Translations under genes and position numbers: made by a program
Notes under the pieces: generated by a model
Seen by the model: only the letters and a program-made list of their open reading frames with translations
Told to the model about the DNA's origin: nothing
The model's database searches: none
In this document: positions 1 to 4,881 of the stretch, piece by piece
Layout of the letters: every line of letters begins with the position of its first letter
Position numbering within the stretch: the stretch's first letter is position 1
From: an uncultured bacterium
Lineage (GTDB): Bacteria; Bacillota; Clostridia; Oscillospirales; Oscillospiraceae
Reading direction: 5' to 3'
Assembly: GCA_905214155.1 (NCBI GenBank)
Contig: CAJMLC010000082.1
Location: forward strand, 1-8,471
DNA: 8,471 bases

Positions 1-182
1 AACTTCTTGGGGTTGTGCTGGTCGCGCAGCCATTCGAGCCGCTTGTCCGGCACGGGCACGACGCCGACGTTCGGGTCGATGGTGCAGAACGCGTAGTTGT
101 CCGCGGCGACACCCGCGTTCGTGATGGCGTTGAACAGAGTGGACTTTCCAACATTCGGAAGTCCGACGATACCTAATTTCAT
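1..182 (-). CDS. ychF: Ribosome-binding ATPase YchF, N-terminal 60 codons (runs off the window)
   Basis: YchF (OLA1 family) is a cytoplasmic P-loop protein of the Obg-related branch. It prefers ATP to GTP, binds ribosomes, and is linked to translation and oxidative-stress responses. The visible N-terminus begins MKLGIVGLPNVGKSTLFNAI, where residues 7-15 are the Walker A/G1 loop. The following stretch, with AFCTIDPNVGVVPVPD at about 31-46, is the characteristic YchF switch I region, which separates it from Era, Der and Obg. The ATG at 180-182 has a GGGAG ribosome binding site about 9 bases upstream (192-196, minus strand). The remaining roughly 300 residues, including the G4 motif that sets ATP preference and the TGS domain, lie left of the window. 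It follows the lipoprotein gene on the same strand after 65 bases and could share its transcript or have its own promoter; I see no clear promoter in the gap. Confidence 0.95.
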   Translation of the reverse strand, partial: MKLGIVGLPNVGKSTLFNAITNAGVAADNYAFCTIDPNVGVVPVPDKRLEWLRDQHNPKK

Positions 183-191
183 AGTAGCAAG

Positions 192-196
192 CTCCC
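192..196 (-). promoter_or_regulatory. Ribosome binding site of ychF
   Basis: GGGAG on the minus strand lies 9 bases before the ATG at 180-182, a workable Shine-Dalgarno spacing. It supports this start for ychF. Confidence 0.6.
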
Positions 197-219
197 TTTG
201 TTTGGTTTATGATGGTTTG

Positions 220-237
220 CCGGAGCGGGTGCTCCGG
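220..237 (-). terminator. Hairpin between the lipoprotein gene and ychF, possible weak terminator
   Basis: CCGGAGC (220-226) and GCTCCGG (231-237) form a perfect 7-bp stem around a 4-base loop. The hairpin starts 10 bases after the lipoprotein stop codon on the minus strand, where a terminator would be expected. No T-run follows on that strand (CAAACCATC comes next), so if it acts it is probably leaky, or it protects a 3' end rather than stopping transcription. Read-through into ychF is plausible. Confidence 0.3.
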
Positions 238-247
238 GGGTGAGCGG

Positions 248-1387
248 TCAAGGGGTATCCGGTGCGGCGTAAGGCGTAAGCGGATAGGAGGCGGTATAAT
301 CGGCATTCAATGGCGCAATATCGGGACCATAGCCCTGTGTGATGCCCCAAAGCGTATGCTCCTCCGCGCCGAAGGCGAACGTCCCCTTTTTGTTGCCCCA
401 CCAGGTGTCGATGTTGAGCAGCGACGACGTGACCGGGATCCATTCGCCGCTGGAATACTCGCGGACATAGAGATTGCAGTATTCAAAGCTGCGGCGCTCC
501 GCAGCGTAGTCCGAATCATAGTTTTCCATGAACTGCGTCATTCCACCCTCGAAACAGGACCCGGAAAGTCCGGTGTCAAAGCAGCAGCTCTTCTCCCAGC
601 TCCCGTCCGGCAGGGCCCGGAACCAGAGCTCGACAAAGGTATGGCCGGAAGCCTCGTCTTCATAACAGCAGAGATACATCCGATACCAGCTGCCAGGCTG
701 CCAGGAATAGTCTGTGATGTAGTTGGAGCCTTCTCCCTCGCCGTCAAAGTGATTCGTGGGAACCTCGGGGTAACGCTGTACAGCGGTCAAAAGCTGGTCC
801 TGACCGGAAGCGTCCTGCCATGCGATCTCCCAGAAGGCGATGATCGACTTGGGGCCGTCCGGCCGCATCTGTAATCCCGCGTATGCGCCGCCGTTGTCCA
901 GAACAGTGCCTGGGATCGAATCCGTATTCATGGCCCAGTTGCAGAGCGCCCAGTACGTCGCCGTTCCGGCTTCCTCCGCCCGGAAATCGATCAGAAAGCC
1001 CGAAAATTGTCCGCTTGTCCCGGAAAGATCCGGGTCAGAGTAGATATTGTGCGCCATGCAGAGCGGATCCCCGTCGTCCTGCGTCAGATCCGGCTGGGCC
1101 AGCGCGGCGGCAAAATCGACACGCTCCGCTGCGGGGCGGGTGCTGCCGTCCGCGGCGAGCGGCTCCGGCTCCGGTTCCGGCGCGGAATCCTCGGCCGTGG
1201 CTTCTGGTTCTGCCTCGGTTTCGGCTTCCGGTGCAGGCTCCGCTTCGGCTTCCGCGCCGGGCGCGGTGATCGTTTCTGTTTCGGGCGTGGGCTCCGGCTC
1301 GCGCAGCGCGGACGGTTCCGTAGGGGAGGCCGCGCATCCGCACAGCAGCGCCAGCCCGAGCAGCAGGACAAAGATCCGATATTTCAT
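248..1387 (-). CDS. Secreted lipoprotein with Glu/Pro-rich spacer and DUF3472-like domain
   Basis: This is predicted to be a 379-residue surface lipoprotein. Residues 1-18, ending LALLCGC, are a signal peptide with a lipobox; Cys18 is the expected lipidated residue. Residues about 30-76 are a low-complexity Glu/Pro/Ala/Thr spacer, typical of a tether that lifts a domain off the membrane. The rest, about 90-379, is rich in Trp, Tyr and Gly. Segments such as GGAYAGLQMRPDG, IIAFWEIAW, then an NHFDGEGEGSNYITDYSW stretch and SWYRMYLCCYEDE, resemble DUF3472, a domain of unknown function found in secreted proteins; this match is from memory and moderate. Cysteines are unusually frequent in the domain, so disulfides are possible. 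The frame stays open to an ATG at 1427-1429, but that codon falls at about the predicted transcription start. The ATG at 1385-1387 begins the signal peptide and has upstream AAGGAG. The role is unknown; carbohydrate or wall binding would be a guess. Confidence 0.8.
   Translation of the reverse strand: MKYRIFVLLLGLALLCGCAASPTEPSALREPEPTPETETITAPGAEAEAEPAPEAETEAEPEATAEDSAPEPEPEPLAADGSTRPAAERVDFAAALAQPDLTQDDGDPLCMAHNIYSDPDLSGTSGQFSGFLIDFRAEEAGTATYWALCNWAMNTDSIPGTVLDNGGAYAGLQMRPDGPKSIIAFWEIAWQDASGQDQLLTAVQRYPEVPTNHFDGEGEGSNYITDYSWQPGSWYRMYLCCYEDEASGHTFVELWFRALPDGSWEKSCCFDTGLSGSCFEGGMTQFMENYDSDYAAERRSFEYCNLYVREYSSGEWIPVTSSLLNIDTWWGNKKGTFAFGAEEHTLWGITQGYGPDIAPLNADYTASYPLTPYAAPDTP
1160..1300 (-). 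repeat. Glu/Pro/Ala low-complexity coding repeat (lipoprotein spacer)
   Basis: This stretch encodes residues 30-76 of the lipoprotein, an irregular alternation of Glu with Pro, Ala and Thr. On the plus strand it reads as recurring GGCTTCCG / GGTTCCGG-type units. Tracts like this tend to change length by slippage or recombination, so the spacer may vary between strains. The acidic, extended composition fits a cell-wall-spanning tether. Confidence 0.7.
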
Positions 1388-1431
1388 CTTCCTCGCGTCT
1401 CCTTTTTCAGAAAAGGGCGTTTCTGACATCC

Positions 1432-1460
1432 ATTATAATGCAGAACGCAGCGTTTTTCAA
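1432..1460 (-). promoter_or_regulatory. Sigma-A-type promoter of the lipoprotein gene
   Basis: On the minus strand, TTGAAA (1455-1460) and TATAAT (1432-1437) are separated by 17 bases, with a perfect -10 and a near-consensus -35. Transcription should start near 1425, giving a leader of about 38 bases that holds AAGGAG before the ATG at 1385-1387. This placement argues against the longer reading frame from 1429. Confidence 0.75.
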
Positions 1461-1503
1461 TACGGGGACGCGAAAAAGCGCAGCGCCGCAAAATTGGAAA
1501 CGC

Positions 1504-1532
1504 TTGACTTTTTTACTGCAATGCGCTAAAAT
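1504..1532 (+). promoter_or_regulatory. Sigma-A-type promoter of the NSS transporter gene
   Basis: TTGACT (1504-1509) and TAAAAT (1527-1532) are separated by 17 bases, each one mismatch from consensus, in an A/T-rich setting. The start of transcription should lie near 1539, leaving an untranslated leader of about 90 bases. The promoter diverges from the lipoprotein promoter, with about 43 bases between the two -35 boxes. Confidence 0.7.
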
Positions 1533-1591
1533 ACAAAATACTGCGGTCAACTGTGTTTTTCCGCAAAAGAGAGAAAAGAGAGGGCGCCGCC

Positions 1592-1607
1592 GCCGCGCAA
1601 TCGCGGC
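1592..1607 (+). promoter_or_regulatory. Leader hairpin just before the transporter ribosome binding site
   Basis: GCCGCG (1592-1597) and CGCGGC (1602-1607) form a perfect 6-bp GC stem with a CAAT loop inside the transporter's 5' leader. It ends 9 bases before the AAGGAA ribosome binding site. It could modulate translation or mRNA stability. I recognise no riboswitch or T-box signature in the leader, so it may simply be a chance fold in GC-rich sequence. Confidence 0.3.
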
Positions 1608-1616
1608 AAACCGGCG

Positions 1617-1622
1617 AAGGAA
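1617..1622 (+). promoter_or_regulatory. Ribosome binding site of the transporter gene
   Basis: AAGGAA lies 6 bases before the ATG at 1629, within normal spacing, and decides the start. The reading frame has no better-supported upstream start. Confidence 0.65.
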
Positions 1623-1628
1623 CAAAAC

Positions 1629-2960
1629 ATGAAGCATGCAAAGGGTACAAAGAGCTTTGCCAGCCGGTGGGGCTTTATTCTGGCGTCCGTCGGTTCCGCC
1701 GTGGGCATGGCGAACGTCTGGGGCTTCCCGCACAAGATGGGCAGCAACGGTGGCGGGGCATTCCTGCTCATTTATCTGCTGTTCGTGGTGATCTTCAGTC
1801 TGGTCGGCCTGCCTGCGGAGTTCGCGATGGGCCGCCGCGCCGGTACGGGAACGCTCGGCGCGTATGGGAACGCATGGGCTACGCGCGGCAAAGCTGCGGG
1901 AAAGGCCGGCAGCGTGCTCGGCTGGCTGCCGCTGGCGGGCTCGCTCTGCATCGCCATCGGCTATGCCGTCATCGTCAGCTACGTCCTCAAGGCCCTGGTC
2001 GATTCCGTCGTGGGCACGCTCCTGCACACCGACGCGCAGACCTGGTTCGCCGCCTTCTCCGGGACACCGTATTCCGTCATCCCGTATCATGTGATCGTCG
2101 TGGTCGGCACGCTCCTGACGCTCTTCCTCGGCGCGCACAGCATCGAAAAGACCAATAAGGTCATGATGCCGCTGTTTTTCGTCATCTTCCTGATCCTTGC
2201 GGTGCGCGTGGCGTTCCTGCCCGGCGCGGCCGAGGGCTATAAGTTCATGTTCACGCCGCGTTGGGAGGCGCTCAAGGACCCCATGATCTGGATCTGGGCG
2301 ATGGGCCAGGCGTTCTTCTCCCTCTCCGTCACAGGCAGCGGCATGATCGTCTACGGCGCATATCTCTCGAAGGACGAGGACGTCGTCGGCGTTTCGCAGC
2401 ATACGGCCCTGTTTGACACGATCGCGGCAGTCGTCGCGGCGCTCGTCATCATCCCGGCCTGCTTCTCCTACGGGCTGGACGTCGGCGCAGGGCCCGGTCT
2501 GCTCTTCGTCACGCTGCCGACCATCCTGCAGGACATCCCGCTGGGCCAGCTCTTCGCCATCATCCTCTACGCGGCGATGATCTTTGCGGGCGTCAGCTCC
2601 CTGCAGAACATGTTCGAGGCCGTGGCAGAGTCCCTGCTGCATAAATTCCCGAAGCTCAGCCGCACGGCCGTCCTCGCGATCCTCGCGGTGCTCTGCCTTG
2701 GCTTTGGCATCGGCATGGAGACGATCGACAAATGGGGCCCGTGGATGGACCTCGTCTCGATCTATATCATCCCCATCGGCGCGACGCTCGGCGCAGTGTC
2801 GTGGTTCTACGTGATGAAGAAGGACGAGCTGCTGGACGCGGTGAACACCGGGAGCAAAAAGCGGCGCGGCACCGCGTGGTACAGCATCGGGCGCTATGTC
2901 TATGTGCCGCTGGCCATCATCCTCTGCTGCGTGGCGCTGTTCATGCAGGTCGCATTCTAA
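1629..2960 (+). CDS. Sodium-dependent amino-acid transporter, NSS (SNF, LeuT-like) family
   Basis: A 443-residue inner-membrane symporter of the neurotransmitter:sodium symporter family (TC 2.A.22), which uses the sodium gradient to import amino acids or related amines. TM1 carries the family signature at residues 22-45 (GSAVGMANVWGFP, then NGGGAF), including the sodium-site Asn29, equivalent to LeuT Asn27. TM6 is the unwound helix at about 218-246, with GQAFFSLSVTGSG. TM8 carries AGVSS (320-324), matching the second sodium site. I count about 11 hydrophobic helices, common in bacterial members that lack TM12. Gly32 occupies the place of LeuT Arg30, the extracellular gate residue. The gene stands alone between a strong promoter and a strong terminator. 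The substrate cannot be read from the sequence; tyrosine, tryptophan or branched-chain amino acids are possibilities from characterised relatives. Confidence 0.93.
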   Translation: MKHAKGTKSFASRWGFILASVGSAVGMANVWGFPHKMGSNGGGAFLLIYLLFVVIFSLVGLPAEFAMGRRAGTGTLGAYGNAWATRGKAAGKAGSVLGWLPLAGSLCIAIGYAVIVSYVLKALVDSVVGTLLHTDAQTWFAAFSGTPYSVIPYHVIVVVGTLLTLFLGAHSIEKTNKVMMPLFFVIFLILAVRVAFLPGAAEGYKFMFTPRWEALKDPMIWIWAMGQAFFSLSVTGSGMIVYGAYLSKDEDVVGVSQHTALFDTIAAVVAALVIIPACFSYGLDVGAGPGLLFVTLPTILQDIPLGQLFAIILYAAMIFAGVSSLQNMFEAVAESLLHKFPKLSRTAVLAILAVLCLGFGIGMETIDKWGPWMDLVSIYIIPIGATLGAVSWFYVMKKDELLDAVNTGSKKRRGTAWYSIGRYVYVPLAIILCCVALFMQVAF

Positions 2961-2974
2961 AACAGAAAAGAACG

Positions 2975-3010
2975 ACCCCTCTGTCGGATCAGATCCCGGC
3001 AGAGGGGTTT
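2975..3010 (+). terminator. Intrinsic terminator after the transporter gene, possibly bidirectional
   Basis: ACCCCTCTG (2975-2983) pairs perfectly with CAGAGGGGT (3000-3008), and the stem extends inward by four more pairs including one T-G wobble. A short T-run, GGTTT, ends the stem on the plus strand. The plus-strand left flank is A-rich, so on the minus strand the stem is followed by a T-rich stretch (TTCTTTTCTGTTTT), making it a possible backstop for leftward transcription from spoIVA. It starts 15 bases after the transporter stop. Confidence 0.8.
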
Positions 3011-3074
3011 CTGCGGCTTGAAGGCTTCTCTTGATTGCATTCAGTGGGCGCGAAGTGAGGGCGTGGCTCCAACC

Positions 3075-3099
3075 AAAAGCCTTCCCCTCCGGGGAAGGC
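3075..3099 (-). terminator. Canonical minus-strand intrinsic terminator inside the repeat region
   Basis: On the minus strand a 9-bp stem, GCCTTCCCC / GGGGAAGGC (3079-3099, loop GGA), is followed at once by TTTTGG. This is the textbook terminator arrangement for leftward transcription. It lies about 290 bases past the spoIVA stop, so it could end a long 3' tail of the sipL-spoIVA message, or be part of the repeat itself. Confidence 0.55.
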
Positions 3100-3101
3100 A
3101 C

Positions 3102-3114
3102 CCGCTGCGGCGGG
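3102..3114. repeat. 13-bp direct repeat, left copy
   Basis: CCGCTGCGGCGGG here is repeated exactly at 3301-3313 in the same orientation, 199 bases away. With the preceding C it forms a small hairpin: CCCGC, loop TGCG, GCGGG. The two copies lie just inside the left end and just outside the right end of the candidate repeat element. Confidence 0.6.
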
Positions 3115-3234
3115 GACGGGCCGATGAGGGCATCGGCCCCTACATGGTGCGGTGCAAAATTGAAAGGAGACAATCCCTCCGTCACGGCTTGCGCCGTGTC
3201 ACCGTCTCGCTGCGGCTCGGTCACGGCGTGGGTC

Positions 3235-3255
3235 TGACAGTCCACCGGACTGTCA
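3235..3255. repeat. Perfect 9-bp hairpin within the mosaic
   Basis: TGACAGTCC (3235-3243), loop ACC, GGACTGTCA (3247-3255) is a perfect palindrome with a minimal loop. No T-run follows on either strand, so it is unlikely to be a terminator alone. Its sequence is unrelated to the neighbouring hairpins, so the mosaic is not a simple tandem array. Confidence 0.6.
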
Positions 3256-3300
3256 TTCAACACCACGCCGCCGCTTCGCTACTTTAACAAGGGAGGCTTT

Positions 3301-3313
3301 CCGCTGCGGCGGG
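3301..3313. repeat. 13-bp direct repeat, right copy
   Basis: Exact second copy of the 13-mer at 3102-3114. It abuts the right inverted end (GGGAGGCTTT, 3291-3300) and is flanked by TTT and AAA, which lengthen its own hairpin apart from one bulged base. Confidence 0.6.
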
Positions 3314-3341
3314 AAAACGCCCCCAGTCGCCTGCGGCGACA

Positions 3342-3363
3342 GCCCCCTCTTGGCAGAGGGGGC
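3342..3363 (-). terminator. Hairpin 23 bases after spoIVA, probable transcript end
   Basis: GCCCCCTCT (3342-3350) and AGAGGGGGC (3355-3363) form a perfect, very GC-rich 9-bp stem with a four-base loop. It is the first hairpin downstream of spoIVA on the minus strand. There is no immediate T-run on that strand; a GTCGCC/GGCGAC hairpin (3326-3340) follows, then TTTT at 3314-3317. It may stop transcription inefficiently or serve as a 3'-end stabiliser. Confidence 0.4.
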
Positions 3364-3386
3364 CTTCGCTTTTCCGCTGTGCCGGG

Positions 3387-4865
3387 TCAGAGCAGGATAC
3401 AGATCATCCCGCCGGTATTCTCATTGATCATCCGGCAGAGCGTGCGGCGCAGCTTGGCGCGGACGTCGTCCGGCATGCGCGTGAGCTTGCTGGTCAGCCC
3501 CTCGCTGATCAGCTCGTAGAGCGACTTGCCGAAGATGTTGCTCTCCCAGAGCTTTTCGGTGTCCTCCTCGTATTCCGAGAGCAGATAGCGGATCAGCTGC
3601 TCCGACTCCTGCTCGCCGCCGACCATCGGGCTCAGCTCCGTCTCCACATCGGCCCGCAGCAGATGGATGGACGGGGCGCTGGCCTTGAGACGGACGGCGT
3701 AGGCGCCGTTTTTCCGGATGATCTCCGGCTTTTCCAGATGCAGCTCCCCGGCGTCCGGCATCACGACGCCATAGCCCGTCGCCCGCACCTGCGCCAGCGC
3801 CGCGGCGACCTTGTCGTATTCCCGCTTTGCGCCGGAGAGCGCTGTCAGCGTCTGCAGCAGCGCCGCGTTGTCCGCGATCTCCATGCCGGTCTGCTCCGAG
3901 AGCACGGAGAAGAACAGCTGCTCCGGGCAGGTCAGTTCGCAGACGACGGTCCCGCTGCCGAGATCGGCGCTGCGCACCGCGAAGGACTCGACCGGCTCCA
4001 GTTCGCAGAGCGGCTGCAGCGCGGGCTCAGCCTCGCGGAGCTTGTGGACGGCGGACGCACGCTCGCGCAGGGCGTTATAGAGCGCTGTTTTCAGCGGATG
4101 GTCGTCCGGCAGGGCGGAGAGCCACGCCGGGAAGAAGAATTGCAGCTCCCGCACCGGGAATTCATAGAGCAGCTCCGTCAGCACGGCGGAGATCTCCTCG
4201 ACGTCCATCGTCAGACAGTCGACGGCCATGCACGCCACGCCGCTCTGCTCGCGCACCCGGCGGCAGACGGCCTGCGCGGCCTCGCCCTTCGGCTGCGCGG
4301 AGTTCACCAGCACGAGGAACGGCTTCCCCGCCGCGCGCATATCGGCGATGGCGCGCTGCTCGGCCTCGACATAGTCCGCGCGCGGAATGTCGGTGATCGT
4401 GCCGTCGGTGGTCACGAGGATGCCGATCGTGCTGTGGTCCTCCATGACCTTCTTCGTGCCGAGCTCCGCGGCCTCGGTCATCGGGATCTCCTCGGGGAGC
4501 CACGGCGTCGTCACCATCCGCGGCTGCCCGTCCTCGTCGGCGCCGACTGCGCCGGGGATCATATAGCCCACGGTGTCGATCAGGCGGACGGAGAGCGTCG
4601 TTTTCCCGTCCGGCTGAATTTCCACGGCCTGCTCCGGCACGAATTTCGGCTCTGCCGTCATGATCGTCTTGCCGGAGGCCGACTGCGGCAGCTCATCCTG
4701 TGCGCGCTCGCGCCGGTAGGGGTCTTCAATGTTTGGCAGCACAAGCTGCTCCATCAGCCGCTTGATGAAGGTGGACTTGCCGGTCCGTACCGGGCCGACC
4801 ACGCCGATGTAGACGCTGCCGCCGGTCCGCGCGGCGATCTGTTCATAGATGCTGTGCTCTTCCAA
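3387..4865 (-). CDS. spoIVA: Stage IV sporulation protein A, coat basement-layer ATPase
   Basis: SpoIVA is a mother-cell protein that hydrolyses ATP and polymerises irreversibly on the outer forespore membrane, forming the platform on which the spore coat assembles. The length, 492 residues, matches the Bacillus subtilis protein. Walker A is GPVRTGKST at 24-32 with Lys30; the Walker B-type Asp97 lies in RLIDTVGY. The strongly conserved blocks RAQDELPQSASGKTIMT (about 54-70) and EHSTIGILVTTDGTI follow. The C-terminus ends INENTGGMICILL, the conserved membrane-targeting tail. Residue 71 is Ala where B. subtilis has the second of two sensor threonines. The start is TTG at 4863-4865, chosen because it aligns with the family N-terminus and follows a perfect AAGGAGG at 4875-4881. 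The gene begins 14 bases after sipL, so the two are almost certainly co-transcribed in the mother cell. Confidence 0.97.
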   Translation of the reverse strand: MEEHSIYEQIAARTGGSVYIGVVGPVRTGKSTFIKRLMEQLVLPNIEDPYRRERAQDELPQSASGKTIMTAEPKFVPEQAVEIQPDGKTTLSVRLIDTVGYMIPGAVGADEDGQPRMVTTPWLPEEIPMTEAAELGTKKVMEDHSTIGILVTTDGTITDIPRADYVEAEQRAIADMRAAGKPFLVLVNSAQPKGEAAQAVCRRVREQSGVACMAVDCLTMDVEEISAVLTELLYEFPVRELQFFFPAWLSALPDDHPLKTALYNALRERASAVHKLREAEPALQPLCELEPVESFAVRSADLGSGTVVCELTCPEQLFFSVLSEQTGMEIADNAALLQTLTALSGAKREYDKVAAALAQVRATGYGVVMPDAGELHLEKPEIIRKNGAYAVRLKASAPSIHLLRADVETELSPMVGGEQESEQLIRYLLSEYEEDTEKLWESNIFGKSLYELISEGLTSKLTRMPDDVRAKLRRTLCRMINENTGGMICILL

Positions 4866-4874
4866 CTTGTTTCG

Positions 4875-4881
4875 CCTCCTT
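4875..4881 (-). promoter_or_regulatory. Ribosome binding site of spoIVA, overlapping the sipL stop codon
   Basis: AAGGAGG on the minus strand overlaps the sipL TAA (4880-4882) by two bases and lies 9 bases before the TTG start. This strong site compensates for the weak TTG codon and fixes the start. Overlap with the upstream stop suggests ribosomes ending sipL help start spoIVA, keeping the two partners in step. Confidence 0.85.

Larger units (their letters stand above)
3076..3300. repeat. Candidate dispersed intergenic repeat bounded by imperfect inverted ends
   Basis: The left end AAAGCCTTCCC (3076-3086) and the right end GGGAGGCTTT (3291-3300; reverse complement AAAGCCTCCC) form inverted ends differing by one base insertion. 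They enclose about 225 bases packed with hairpins. Internal motifs such as GGGCCGATG-AGGG-CATCGGCCC (3118-3139) and, read on the minus strand, GACGGAGGGATTGTC resemble intergenic repeats I recall being frequent in Oscillospiraceae genomes. It has no coding capacity, so if mobile it would be MITE-like and depend on a transposase elsewhere. The boundaries are my inference from a single copy. Confidence 0.45.
3011..3386. other. Gene-free interval made of small hairpins and repeats
   Basis: I see no credible gene in this interval. It carries at least seven perfect short hairpins: 3079-3099, 3101-3114, 3118-3139, 3183-3198, 3235-3255, 3326-3340 and 3342-3363. The interval separates two converging genes, the transporter and spoIVA. 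The first 65 bases (3011-3075), after the transporter terminator, contain no structure I can name. Short open frames here (for example 3018-3287, plus) code low-complexity Arg/Gly-rich peptides without a ribosome binding site and look like chance. Confidence 0.7.

Noticed and set aside
1388..1429. Longer lipoprotein N-terminus starting at 1429
   Set aside because: That ATG falls at about the predicted transcription start, lacks a usable ribosome binding site, and would put 14 polar residues before an otherwise perfect signal peptide.
1592..1607. Riboswitch in the transporter leader
   Set aside because: Only one short GC hairpin is visible, with no conserved riboswitch or T-box core that I can recognise; kept only as a leader hairpin.
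1407..3266. Long minus-strand open frame (619 codons) opposite the NSS transporter
   Set aside because: Its peptide is rich in Arg, Asp, His and Glu with no domain. It lies antisense to a well-recognised membrane protein and runs through promoters and the hairpin region. It is an artefact of GC-rich codon use.
3018..3287. Small plus-strand open frame in the intergenic mosaic
   Set aside because: No ribosome binding site, and its sequence is that of hairpin repeats read in one frame. No recognisable protein features.
3076..3363. CRISPR array
   Set aside because: The hairpins differ in sequence and spacing; only one 13-mer repeats, twice, 199 bases apart. There is no regular repeat-spacer pattern and no cas gene.
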